DNA of 63,379 nucleotides from Trichormus sp. M33_DOE_039. GTDB lineage: Bacteria > Cyanobacteriota > Cyanobacteriia > Cyanobacteriales > Nostocaceae. Positions 26,242 to 35,424 of this stretch are shown piece after piece. The notes under the pieces are model-generated. The model had not been told where the DNA came from and did no database searches. It saw only the letters and a list, made by a program, of their open reading frames with translations. Both the position numbers and the translations under genes were made by a program. Position 1 is the first letter of the stretch. Every line of letters begins with the position of its first letter. The stretch spans positions 1 through 63,379 of the forward strand of contig DVDT01000068.1 of the NCBI GenBank assembly GCA_015296085.1, written 5' to 3'.

Positions 26242-27400
26242 GCAGATACAGAATATCCCAATTACTAAACCCTGGCTCGGAGAAGCAGAGGCGGAAGCAG
26301 CAAGACGAGCTATCATGTCTGGTTGGGTAACTCAAGGTACAGAAGTTGCGGCCTTCGAGCAGGAATTTGCAGCATATGTAGGAGCAAAATATGCTTGTGC
26401 TGTTTCTAATTGCACTACAGCATTGCACTTAGCACTGTTAGCTGTAGGTGTGCAGCCAAAAGATGAAGTGATTACTGTCAGCCATTCTTATATTGCCACC
26501 GCTAACAGTATCCGTTACTGTGGAGCAATTCCAGTTTTTGTGGATATTGAACCGCAGACATACAACATCAACCCATTATTAATTGAAGATGCGATTAGCG
26601 ATCGCACTCGCGCTTTTCTTGTCGTTCACCAGATGGGAATGCCCTGCGACCTCAAAGCGATCTTAGACATTGCCCACCGCTACGAGTTGCCAGTAATTGA
26701 AGATGCTGCTTGTGCGATCGCTAGCGAAATTCTTTGGGATGGACAATGGGAGAAAATCGGTAAACCGCATGGGGATATTGCCTGCTTTTCCTTTCACCCC
26801 CGCAAGGTCATTACCACAGGTGATGGTGGGATGATAACCACTAATAATCCTGAATGGGATCAACAATTTCGTCTCTGGCGACAACATGGGATGAGTGTAC
26901 CTGATACTGTGCGTCACGGAGCCAAACAAGTCATTTTTGAGTCTTACCCAATTTTGGGCTATAACTACCGCATGACTGATATTCAGGCAGCTGTCGGACG
27001 GGAACAACTCAAACGCCTACCAGAGATTGTGGAACGCCGCCGTTACTTAGCACAGCGATATCACCAACAGTTGGCAGATATACCTGGATTGAAATTACCA
27101 ACAGAATCTGCATGGTCTAAGAGTAACTGGCAAAGTTACTGTGTACGCCTTCCTGATATTTGCGATCAGCGTCAAGTCATGCAGGTAATGCTGGATGCTG
27201 GGATTGCCACCAGAAGGGGAATTATGTGCGCTCATCGGGAACCAGCATATCAGATGGAAACTTGGTCTTGTGGGAGCGATCTTCTTTCTAAAAGCGAACA
27301 AGCCCAGGATAAGTCCATTATTTTGCCATTGTTTCATCAAATGACTGAGCAAGAACAGGCTCAGGCAGTCGAAGTTTTGAAAAAAGTTTGTTTGGTTTGA
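26234..27400 (+). CDS. DegT/DnrJ/EryC1 sugar aminotransferase (second copy)
   Basis: This 388-residue PLP enzyme of the sugar aminotransferase family has VSNCTTALHLALLAVGVQ, VIEDAACAIAS and the Schiff-base lysine in CFSFHPRKVITTGDGG. The PRK in place of PGK at the lysine and the C-terminal WQSYCVRLP region place it with PseC/perosamine-synthase-like 4-aminotransferases rather than with the 3-aminotransferase at 19445. That placement is inference. It is translationally coupled to the upstream epimerase. The amino group made here is a natural acceptor for the FemAB-like protein at 23239. Confidence 0.88.
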   Translation: MSEQIQNIPITKPWLGEAEAEAARRAIMSGWVTQGTEVAAFEQEFAAYVGAKYACAVSNCTTALHLALLAVGVQPKDEVITVSHSYIATANSIRYCGAIPVFVDIEPQTYNINPLLIEDAISDRTRAFLVVHQMGMPCDLKAILDIAHRYELPVIEDAACAIASEILWDGQWEKIGKPHGDIACFSFHPRKVITTGDGGMITTNNPEWDQQFRLWRQHGMSVPDTVRHGAKQVIFESYPILGYNYRMTDIQAAVGREQLKRLPEIVERRRYLAQRYHQQLADIPGLKLPTESAWSKSNWQSYCVRLPDICDQRQVMQVMLDAGIATRRGIMCAHREPAYQMETWSCGSDLLSKSEQAQDKSIILPLFHQMTEQEQAQAVEVLKKVCLV

Positions 27401-27440
27401 GTGTAGTGCTTACCAGAATTTAACAGCAGAAGGAACATCT

Positions 27441-29093
27441 ATGGAAGCATTATCTAACGATAGACTCAACCTTTGGCGAGAAGAAGGCCGTCTCCTGATT
27501 CAACAGAACTTTAAGGAATTTCGTAGCCTAGTTGTTCAGGCAAAGGATTATGTAGTGCGTGGCGAGTATACTATGGCTGCTGTATATGCAGAAATGGCTG
27601 CTTTATATGCAATGGGAAAACATTGTGGTCTTTTTGTCAGCCCAGAGATTGAGCGCATTTTGATCGAAGTTGGACAAAAAGCTATAAAAAGTAACAGTTC
27701 TCCTAGTAAGAGTCTGTCTTTGTGTAGAACTCCCAGAAATGTGTTACATGTTGCTACCAAAGTGTTGAATATTGGTGGACACTCCAGAATGATCTGGCGT
27801 TGGATTCAGCAAGATACTGGGTCTTCCCACTCCGTTGTGTTAACGCGACAAGCACTACGTAAGGTACCAAAAGATCTGAGAGAAGCTGTAATCAAAAGTA
27901 ACGGCAAGATATACGTGCTGAACACAAGATTCGATGGTCTTATCTCTTGTTCCAAACGCCTGCGGGAAATTGCCGTTGGAGCAGATTTGATTGTGCTTCA
28001 CACCTCCAACGAGGATGTTATTCCTATAATTGCCTTTGCCAACAAGGAGCAATCTCCACCGATTCTCTTCCTGAATCACTCCGACCATATGTTCTGGCTA
28101 GGAGCTAGTATTAGCGATATAGTGATTAATCTCTGTGAGTCGGGTATGTCCTTAGCACATACCCGCAGAGGAATCGAAGCTGATCGTAACGTACTGCTTC
28201 CTATCATTCTAGAACCTACTCAAAGAATACTGTCTCGTGCAGAAGCCAAGAAAAAGATTGGTATTGCTGAAGATACTATCTTGCTACTTTCCATCGCTAG
28301 GTCTGAGAAGTACAGAACGATAGACAAAATAACTTTTGCTGATGCACATCTGCCATTACTAGAACAATATAAGCAAGCTATTTTAGTTGTTATTGGACCG
28401 GGTAATGGTGATGAAGATTGGTCATCAGCTATTCAGAAAACCCAAGGGAGAATTCAAGTTCTGGCTGAAACCGAAGATACTGCTTTGTTTTACCAAGCTG
28501 CTGATATCTATGTGGATTCGTTTCCTGTTCCCTCGCCTACATCGCTTTTGGAGGCTGGGAGTTACGGTTTATCTTTAGTAAGTCAATATCCTTACCCCTC
28601 AGATGTGTGCAAAATTCTTGCTGTTGACGTACCAGGTCTAACTGACAATCTACTTCTTGCCACGAATCTAAATGAATACACAGACATTCTCTCAAATTTG
28701 ATTAATGATGAACAATTCCGCCTGTCTTTGGGGGAGAGAACCAAAAGAAAAATTGCAAATCTCCATACAGGAAATCACTGGCAATGTTCTTTACAAGAAA
28801 TATACATTCGAGCCGCTAATGTACCTAAAACTAATATAACTTTAGACTCAACAGATGATCAGATATATATTGCTGAACCAGATGTTTTTATGCCATATGT
28901 ATATGGATGGGATGTAGATATTGATTGGCATATTAGTCTAATGCCAATCAATCAACGATTGCAGCATTGCTTCAGACTAGCTAAAAAGTATAATTGGCGC
29001 AGAATTATAATCCTATTACTACCTCGGTGGATTGGTGGATATTACTCATACCTAAAGATGAGCTTAACAACATATTTGAATCTGAAACTTTAA
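27441..29093 (+). CDS. GT4-like glycosyltransferase with N-terminal helical extension
   Basis: The 550-residue protein has an unusual N-terminal helical domain of about 95 residues (RGEYTMAAVYAEMAALYAM, TPR-like). A GT-B fold follows: VLHVATKVLNIGGHSRMIWRW with the glycine-rich donor loop, ILFLNHSDHMFWLG, ILLLSIARSEKYRTI and the nucleotide-binding FPVPSPTSLLEAGSYG. The C-terminus is basic and hydrophobic (RRIIILLLPRWIGGYYSYL), which suggests membrane contact. The AAGGA site and 40-bp spacing put it in the same transcript as the aminotransferase. Donor and acceptor are unknown. Confidence 0.78.
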   Translation: MEALSNDRLNLWREEGRLLIQQNFKEFRSLVVQAKDYVVRGEYTMAAVYAEMAALYAMGKHCGLFVSPEIERILIEVGQKAIKSNSSPSKSLSLCRTPRNVLHVATKVLNIGGHSRMIWRWIQQDTGSSHSVVLTRQALRKVPKDLREAVIKSNGKIYVLNTRFDGLISCSKRLREIAVGADLIVLHTSNEDVIPIIAFANKEQSPPILFLNHSDHMFWLGASISDIVINLCESGMSLAHTRRGIEADRNVLLPIILEPTQRILSRAEAKKKIGIAEDTILLLSIARSEKYRTIDKITFADAHLPLLEQYKQAILVVIGPGNGDEDWSSAIQKTQGRIQVLAETEDTALFYQAADIYVDSFPVPSPTSLLEAGSYGLSLVSQYPYPSDVCKILAVDVPGLTDNLLLATNLNEYTDILSNLINDEQFRLSLGERTKRKIANLHTGNHWQCSLQEIYIRAANVPKTNITLDSTDDQIYIAEPDVFMPYVYGWDVDIDWHISLMPINQRLQHCFRLAKKYNWRRIIILLLPRWIGGYYSYLKMSLTTYLNLKL

Positions 29094-29100
29094 GTTAATT

Positions 29101-30105
29101 ATGAATGTTAATAAATTAATTAATAATCATGAGCAAATTGGTATCACAAATGGCGACAATATTGTCGTTGTTTGTGCTGCTGATGATAACTATGCTATGC
29201 AACTAGCCGTAACGGGTCGTTCTGCACTTGTAAATCTTAAGGGCGATCGCAAAATACTTTTATTTATTATTGACGGAGGTATCAAAAAACACAATAAACG
29301 GAAGATACTAAAATCGCTAGATTCAGAAAAGTGCCAAGTCAAATTCTTACCACAACCTGATTCTTTGCTTGGAAATGATATTGAAGAAATCAACAAACGC
29401 CTTGGTCCAGATGGTAAAACAATAGCCAAATACGTTTCAATTGCTACGTTTTTTAGGTTACTCATTCCTGAAATTTTACCTGAACAGTTGGAAAAGGTAA
29501 TTTATCTAGATTGTGACTTAGTAGTTAGGGGAAATTTGGAGCAACTATGGCAAACTGACTTGGGAGATAATTACGTATTAGCAGCACAAGATACATGGAT
29601 ACCTTATGTGTCAAATTCTAATGGACTACTAAATTATAAAGAACTAGGAATTTCTTCAGATTCTAAATATTTCAATGCAGGTGTTTTAGTTATCAACCTC
29701 AAAAAGTGGCGTACGGATGATATTAGTGCTAAAGCTATAAATTACCTGAAGCAAAAGACAGAGTATATCCGTTGGCACGACCAAGATGTCTTAAATCCAC
29801 TGTTTGTAGGTCAATGGGGAGAACTAGATCCCAGATGGAATTGTTCACCTAGTAGCGTCTATGCTTATTCCTCCTGGAAAGACAGTCCATTCTCAGAAGA
29901 AGTTTACAACAATCTCATTCGTGATCCCTATATTATTCACTACGTCTCAAATAAAAAACCTTGGACATCTCGCCATACTCTACTTAAAGAATATTTCTTT
30001 GAGTATGTAGATATGACAGAATGGTCAGGTTGGAGACTGACGATTTGGAGAAGGTTCTGGTTGAGGTTAATTCATGAATTCAGAAAAGCTATATCCATAT
30101 TTTAG
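29101..30105 (+). CDS. GT8-family glycosyltransferase (LgtC-like)
   Basis: The 334-residue protein shows the GT8 pattern: an N-terminal nucleotide-sugar fold (IVVVCAADDNYAMQLAVT), the metal-binding DxD in VIYLDCDLVVRGNLEQLW, KYFNAGVLVINLKKWR, the WHDQDVLN loop and IIHYVSNKKPW near the end. GT8 enzymes are retaining galactosyl- or glucosyltransferases acting on LPS and other surface glycans. The basic C-terminal helix (WRRFWLRLIHEFRKAI) probably binds the membrane. It starts seven bases after the preceding gene's stop. Confidence 0.88.
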   Translation: MNVNKLINNHEQIGITNGDNIVVVCAADDNYAMQLAVTGRSALVNLKGDRKILLFIIDGGIKKHNKRKILKSLDSEKCQVKFLPQPDSLLGNDIEEINKRLGPDGKTIAKYVSIATFFRLLIPEILPEQLEKVIYLDCDLVVRGNLEQLWQTDLGDNYVLAAQDTWIPYVSNSNGLLNYKELGISSDSKYFNAGVLVINLKKWRTDDISAKAINYLKQKTEYIRWHDQDVLNPLFVGQWGELDPRWNCSPSSVYAYSSWKDSPFSEEVYNNLIRDPYIIHYVSNKKPWTSRHTLLKEYFFEYVDMTEWSGWRLTIWRRFWLRLIHEFRKAISIF

Positions 30106-30148
30106 ATATTCCTCTTCATAGATTCAATTCATCTGAGATTAAGCACTA

Positions 30149-31942
30149 ATGACTTATTTTATACCCAAATTTTTATATATTACAAAAGGAAATCACAAAT
30201 CTCTCATAAAGATACTTTTTCTATTTATTCTGATTTCTGGCTTGGAAGTTTTTGGAACTGGAATGATTAGTCCGTTCATTGCAATCGCTATAAACCCAGA
30301 TGGAATCAAAAATATTTACTGGTTAAATTTAATCTACAACCAGATAAATTTTAAGTCTGAACAGCAATTTTTGATTATTTTTGGATCACTGGTTGTTATT
30401 GCTTTTTATCTGAAATCATTCCTAGCTTTTAATGCTCAAAAAACAGTCTTCAAATTTAGCTATGGTTTAAAAAAAGAACTATCCTGTAAGCTCTTGAAAG
30501 CATATATTCAAGCTCCTTACAGCTATCATTTACGCATTAATTCTGCAACACTGATTCAAAATCTCATTAACACAACAGATTCAGTTTCTCTTGGTGTAGT
30601 ATCAACGTTTTTGACATTGATATCTAATACTGTAATTGTCCTGGCATTAATGCTACTTTTAATCAAAACTAATGCGATCGCCTTGATTCTCATTGCTGTG
30701 CTTCTACTTATTTCCTTTGGGTTATTGCATCCAATGAAAGATCATTTAGCTCGTTGGAGCAAAGAGGGATTTCATGCTTATGGCGAAATGATTCGCATTA
30801 CGAATCATGGACTAGGAGGCTTGAAAGAAACTCGTGTCATTGGTTGCGAATCCTATTTTGAAAATCAGATGAAGGAGCAGTCAGAAGTTTACGCCAAGAC
30901 TACCACTTTAAGTTCATCTTATAGTAATCTTTCTCGTTTTGTGCTTGAGCCGTTAATGATGAGTTTCTTAATTGGCTTTACATTTTTATTTATCACCTTA
31001 AATCAACATGAGACGCAAAGCCTGACTGGGGTTTTAGGGATTTTTGCACTCGCCTCAGTTCGTCTGCTACCTGCTGTCGGAAATTTAATCTCTGGCATTA
31101 ATGTGATTAGAGGTAACAGTTATTCTCTTGATCGACTATTCTTTGATCTCAAGGAATTAGAAAAAGAAAAGCTGATAACTGACTGTGATTTTGCTAGTAG
31201 CTCTTACAACTTATTGCCGAACCAAAGTCAGCAAAGGTTTCAATTTTTTGATAAGGTCATTTTAGATAGGCTTACTTTTCAATATCCAAACACTACAAGA
31301 AATGTACTAGAAGAAATTTCCCTATCTATTCGCAAGGGAGAGTCTATTGGATTAATTGGTAAATCAGGCGCTGGTAAAACCACTTTGGTTGATGTTATTC
31401 TGGGTCTTTTTATCCCTCAATTTGGAGATATCAAAGTTGACGGGGTTTCAGTTTATAGCAATTTACGAGCCTGGCAGAATATGCTTGGCTATGTTCCCCA
31501 GTCTATATTTTTAATTGATGATACCCTTGAACGGAATATTGCATTTGGGGTTCCCGATCACTTAATTGACCAAAATAGATTAAAGAAAGCAATTGAAATG
31601 GCTCAACTCAGCGAAGTGGTCAAGCAACTTCCAGACGGAGTGAAAACTATTGTTGGCGAACGCGGAGTTCTCTTGTCGGGAGGACAACGCCAAAGAGTTG
31701 GGATTGCACGGGTGCTTTATCACGAAAGAGAAATACTGGTTTTTGATGAAGCAACTGCCGCTCTAGATACTGAAACGGAACATCTGATTACTCAAGCGAC
31801 AAAAGCTTTAGCGGGTAATAAGACGATCATTATTATTGCTCATCGCTTTTCAACAATTGAGCATTGCGATTGTATTTACCAACTTGAACAAGGTCGAATC
31901 CTAAAATCAGGCAGTTACCAGGAAGTCATTGTAGGAAGATAA
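30149..31942 (+). CDS. ABC exporter for lipid-linked oligosaccharide (PglK/HepA-like)
   Basis: This 597-residue half-transporter has six membrane segments (about 20-340) fused to an ABC ATPase. The ATPase has Walker A GLIGKSGAGKTTLVDVILG, signature LLSGGQRQRVGIARVLYH, Walker B ILVFDEATAALD and the switch His in IIIIAHRFS. The N-terminal region (LEVFGTGMISPFIAIAINP) resembles PglK-type flippases. Anabaena HepA, needed for the heterocyst polysaccharide layer, is of the same general kind. No Wzx flippase is seen in this locus, so this protein may flip the repeat unit. Substrate assignment is inference from context. Confidence 0.85.
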   Translation: MTYFIPKFLYITKGNHKSLIKILFLFILISGLEVFGTGMISPFIAIAINPDGIKNIYWLNLIYNQINFKSEQQFLIIFGSLVVIAFYLKSFLAFNAQKTVFKFSYGLKKELSCKLLKAYIQAPYSYHLRINSATLIQNLINTTDSVSLGVVSTFLTLISNTVIVLALMLLLIKTNAIALILIAVLLLISFGLLHPMKDHLARWSKEGFHAYGEMIRITNHGLGGLKETRVIGCESYFENQMKEQSEVYAKTTTLSSSYSNLSRFVLEPLMMSFLIGFTFLFITLNQHETQSLTGVLGIFALASVRLLPAVGNLISGINVIRGNSYSLDRLFFDLKELEKEKLITDCDFASSSYNLLPNQSQQRFQFFDKVILDRLTFQYPNTTRNVLEEISLSIRKGESIGLIGKSGAGKTTLVDVILGLFIPQFGDIKVDGVSVYSNLRAWQNMLGYVPQSIFLIDDTLERNIAFGVPDHLIDQNRLKKAIEMAQLSEVVKQLPDGVKTIVGERGVLLSGGQRQRVGIARVLYHEREILVFDEATAALDTETEHLITQATKALAGNKTIIIIAHRFSTIEHCDCIYQLEQGRILKSGSYQEVIVGR

Positions 31943-32076
31943 GAAATTATGTCATTTTTCATCCAATCCAAAAATTATCTGAATGCTTAACTGACTTCTG
32001 ATCAGCAGAAGGAATCAAAAAAGTTTCTCGACTTTACATTTTCGATGATATTTATTCAGAAAGGATTGAAAAATCA

Positions 32077-33237
32077 ATGAGAATAGCTTATGTTACTACT
32101 TTTGATGCTAGGACTCTTCGTGATTATAACAACTGGGCTGGAATAGGTTATTATATTTCTCAGGCACTTACTAATCAATCTATACATCTTGATTATATTG
32201 GACCATTAGAGGATAAATTAACCATACATTTTGTTAATAGATTGAAAAGTCGTTACTATAAATATTTGGGAAAAAACTATATAAAATACATCGATTCATT
32301 AATTTTAAGAAACTATGCAAAACAAATTAACGAAAAGATAAACAATATCAAAACTGATATTATCTTTAGTGCAGGAAGTGATTCAATTGCCTATCTCGAA
32401 TGTAATCAACCGACTGTTTTTTGGGCAGATGCCACCTTTGCCAATATCATAGATTTTTACCCTGGATATAGTAATCTTTGTCAAGAATCGCTACAGAATG
32501 CTCATTTGGTTCAGAGGATGAGTCTACAAAAATCTGAGCTAGCAATTTACTCTTCTGAATGGGCAGCCCAAACAGCTATTGACTATTACAATGCCGCTCC
32601 TGAAAAGGTGAAAGTAGTACCTTTCGGAGCTAATATCGAAAGTGATCACAATATTGACGAAATAAAAGCTGCAATTGAATCTAGACCAACGAATAAATGT
32701 AAACTCTTGTTTTTAGGAGTTGACTGGTTTCGTAAGGGAGGTGATGTTGCTCTAGAGGTGGCTAAAAAACTGAATAATTCTGGTTTAAATACCGAATTAA
32801 CGGTAGTTGGCAGCCAACCTAGTTTAGATGAAAATGAAAATTTACCTGATTTCATTAAAGTTCTCGGTTTTATTCCGAAATCTACTCCTGAAGGTAAAAA
32901 GAAAATATATCAACTCATTGCCTATTCTCACTTTTTAATCCTACCTTCAATTGCAGATTGTACACCTATAGTTTTCTGTGAGGCGAATTCATTAGGAGTA
33001 CCTTGTATCTCTAGAAAAGTGGGTGGAATTCCAACAATTATCAAAGATAATGTGAATGGAAAATTATTTGATAGGGATAGTGACCCTACTGAATACTGCG
33101 AATACATTTTTAATATATTTACTAATTACACTCAATACAAAGAGTTAGCTCTCTCTGCTTTTAATGAATATGAGTTGCGTCTAAACTGGAGAGTAGCCGG
33201 ACGGAAAGTTAGAGATTTGCTAACGACAATTGCATGA
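32077..33237 (+). CDS. GT4-family glycosyltransferase
   Basis: The 386-residue GT-B protein has an N-terminal acceptor domain (RIAYVTTFDARTLRDYNNW) and a linker VKVVPFGANIE. The C-terminal donor domain has CKLLFLGVDWFRKGGDVALE, the EX7E-type region ADCTPIVFCEANSLGVPCI and GGIPTIIKDNVNGKLF. Retaining transfer from a nucleotide sugar is expected. The gene is AT-richer than its neighbours, which could reflect later acquisition. It ends just before the next glycosyltransferase. Confidence 0.86.
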   Translation: MRIAYVTTFDARTLRDYNNWAGIGYYISQALTNQSIHLDYIGPLEDKLTIHFVNRLKSRYYKYLGKNYIKYIDSLILRNYAKQINEKINNIKTDIIFSAGSDSIAYLECNQPTVFWADATFANIIDFYPGYSNLCQESLQNAHLVQRMSLQKSELAIYSSEWAAQTAIDYYNAAPEKVKVVPFGANIESDHNIDEIKAAIESRPTNKCKLLFLGVDWFRKGGDVALEVAKKLNNSGLNTELTVVGSQPSLDENENLPDFIKVLGFIPKSTPEGKKKIYQLIAYSHFLILPSIADCTPIVFCEANSLGVPCISRKVGGIPTIIKDNVNGKLFDRDSDPTEYCEYIFNIFTNYTQYKELALSAFNEYELRLNWRVAGRKVRDLLTTIA

Positions 33238-33292
33238 AAATCACAAATATCTTGCAAAATTTTTACTTATTTTATTACAGTCACAGAAGCCA

Positions 33293-34222
33293 ATGAAAGC
33301 AGCGATATCTGTATGTATCCCAACATATCAAAGACCCAAGTTTCTCAAAGAAGCTTTGCATTCAGTATTTGAACAAACTCTCCAACCGATCGAGATTGTT
33401 ATAGGCGACGACTCTCATGATGACCTAACTGAAAACCTAGTTTTAGATATTAAGAAGACATCCAAAATTCCTATTTCCTATACTAGGCATTCTCCTTCAC
33501 TAGGTCAAACAGGAAATGTCAACTTTCTATATGAGATAGCAAAAGGTGATAAAATAGTTCTTCTTCATGATGATGACTTACTACTACCAAATTCGCTAGA
33601 AGACTTAAATAGTTGCTGGGATATTCATCCAAATTTAGTCGCAGCATACGGCAAACAGTACTTCATTTCAGATGCTGGTACTATTGATATGGATCTTAGC
33701 TCCAAATTGAATCAATTCTATTTTCGTACTAGTGACAGGTCTGGATTGCAAAAATCTTCTGTAGAGGCCGCCTTACTTCACCAGTTCCCTAATGATTGCT
33801 TTATGATCCTGGCATCTGCAGCTAAGGCTATAAAGTATCTTTCTGAAGCAGGAAATGCAGGAGATTTTGATTTTGGTTTACGACTTAGCCTTAAATACTC
33901 TAGTTTCTTTTTTTTGGATAAATATACTGCTAAGTATCGACTTTCCAACGTTTCAATCTCGAAAACTACTGATTCAACTGCAAAATCTTTCTATATAATC
34001 CTAAATACTGCTTTTCCAGAGGAACTGTCTTGGGCTAAAGAGTATGAGCTTAAAAGAGAAGCATCAACCGCAATTATTCAGTTGATTAATTATGGTAAGA
34101 AAAAGCAAGCTTTAGATATTTATTTCAGCCAATACTATCCACTATATAAAAGATTCAGCTTAGGAGGAATTCGGCGGTTGGTGAAAATATTGTTACCGCA
34201 ATCAATAGAAAAATTTCTTTAA
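33293..34222 (+). CDS. GT2-family glycosyltransferase
   Basis: From ATG 33293 (MKAAISVCIPTYQRPKFL) the product is 309 residues. A TTG-initiated extension to 33230 would overlap the upstream gene. The GT-A fold shows VIGDDSHDD for nucleotide binding and a DDD metal site in IVLLHDDDLLLP. After residue 200 the protein has helical content and a basic end (IRRLVKILLPQSIEKF), perhaps for membrane contact. An inverting transferase building the repeat unit is inferred. Confidence 0.84.
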   Translation: MKAAISVCIPTYQRPKFLKEALHSVFEQTLQPIEIVIGDDSHDDLTENLVLDIKKTSKIPISYTRHSPSLGQTGNVNFLYEIAKGDKIVLLHDDDLLLPNSLEDLNSCWDIHPNLVAAYGKQYFISDAGTIDMDLSSKLNQFYFRTSDRSGLQKSSVEAALLHQFPNDCFMILASAAKAIKYLSEAGNAGDFDFGLRLSLKYSSFFFLDKYTAKYRLSNVSISKTTDSTAKSFYIILNTAFPEELSWAKEYELKREASTAIIQLINYGKKKQALDIYFSQYYPLYKRFSLGGIRRLVKILLPQSIEKFL

Positions 34223-34285
34223 CTATTTACTCATTATGCAGAAGTTTACAACCTAGATTCAGCAAATTATGAGCGAGTTATTAAT

Positions 34286-35341
34286 ATGAAGTTCCAACCC
34301 TATATAAGTATCATTATCAACAATTACAACTACGCTCGCTTTCTACCAGACGCGATCAATAGTGCAATTAACCAAACCTATCCTCATACTGAAGTTATTG
34401 TTGTTGATGATGGTTCGACCGACAATTCCCATGAGATTATTGCTGAGTATGGTGATTGCATAATTTCCGTCCTGCAAACCAACGGCAAACAAGCTGCTGC
34501 TTTCAATAGCGGTTTTGCTAGAAGCAAGGGCGACATCATTATTTTCCTAGATTCTGATGATTACTTGTATCCCCAAGCAGTTGAGCAAATTGTTGCAGTT
34601 TGGCAACCAGAATTCTCCAAAGTACACTATCGCCTAAAGGTTGTTGATACGCACGGAAAATTCCTTGGATACTCTTCTCCTCAAGGTTCTGCCCCTCTTT
34701 CGAGTGGTGAGGTATGGAAATTCCTCTTAGATAAAGGAGGATATATCAGTACTCCAACTAGTGGTAATGCGCTGAACCGTCGAGTTCTGGAGAAACTATT
34801 TCCTATTCCTGACGAATATAAGCTCACGGCAGATGACTATTTATCCTTCCAAGTTCCTTTTTATGGTGATGTTGGAGCAATAGAAGAGCCACTGGGTGCT
34901 TACAGAATTCACGATACAAATCAGTGGGCCTTGGCGACAGTCACCGCTGCTCGTTTCCAACGTTTTGTTCGTCACGATTTACAAAACTTCGCCCTGTTGA
35001 CCAAAAAAGCAAAAGCATTGGGTTATAAGATTCCTGGGGATCTAGAACTCCGCTCAATTGGACGATTATGGTCTCGCATTATCTCTTTACGCCTAGATCC
35101 TCAAAAGCATCCAGTTAATAGCGATCGCCCACTAGATTTAATTTATTACGGAATTCGTTGTTTATGGAAATACTCAGATTTTAACTGGCCAAAACGACTT
35201 TTATACAGCCTGTGGTTTATCTGGGTTGGATTAATACCGTTACCTCTAGCAAAACCTGCAATTACGTGGTTGTATGCACCACAACATCGACCCAAGCTAG
35301 TTGATTGGACTGTTACTAGACTTCGCGCACTTATTGCTTAA
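34286..35341 (+). CDS. GT2-family glycosyltransferase
   Basis: The 351-residue GT-A enzyme starts with ISIIINNYNYARFLPDAINS and has VIVVDDGSTDNS and the DxD-type motif IIFLDSDDYLYP. The C-terminal third has a hydrophobic stretch (LYSLWFIWVGLIPLPLA) that probably anchors it to the cytoplasmic membrane. It lies 64 bp after the previous GT2 gene. The sugar transferred is unknown. Confidence 0.87.
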   Translation: MKFQPYISIIINNYNYARFLPDAINSAINQTYPHTEVIVVDDGSTDNSHEIIAEYGDCIISVLQTNGKQAAAFNSGFARSKGDIIIFLDSDDYLYPQAVEQIVAVWQPEFSKVHYRLKVVDTHGKFLGYSSPQGSAPLSSGEVWKFLLDKGGYISTPTSGNALNRRVLEKLFPIPDEYKLTADDYLSFQVPFYGDVGAIEEPLGAYRIHDTNQWALATVTAARFQRFVRHDLQNFALLTKKAKALGYKIPGDLELRSIGRLWSRIISLRLDPQKHPVNSDRPLDLIYYGIRCLWKYSDFNWPKRLLYSLWFIWVGLIPLPLAKPAITWLYAPQHRPKLVDWTVTRLRALIA

Positions 35342-35424
35342 AAAACTTAATTAAATAGACTTCCAACTCGTTTCTTGAATCCTAAACCGGATTGATTAAC
35401 CAAAACAAATGAGGCTAGTTAGGG

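Noticed and set aside
30149-31942. Naming the exporter hepA outright
   Set aside because: The protein type fits, but the locus composition does not let me separate HepA from other PglK-like exporters by sequence reading alone.
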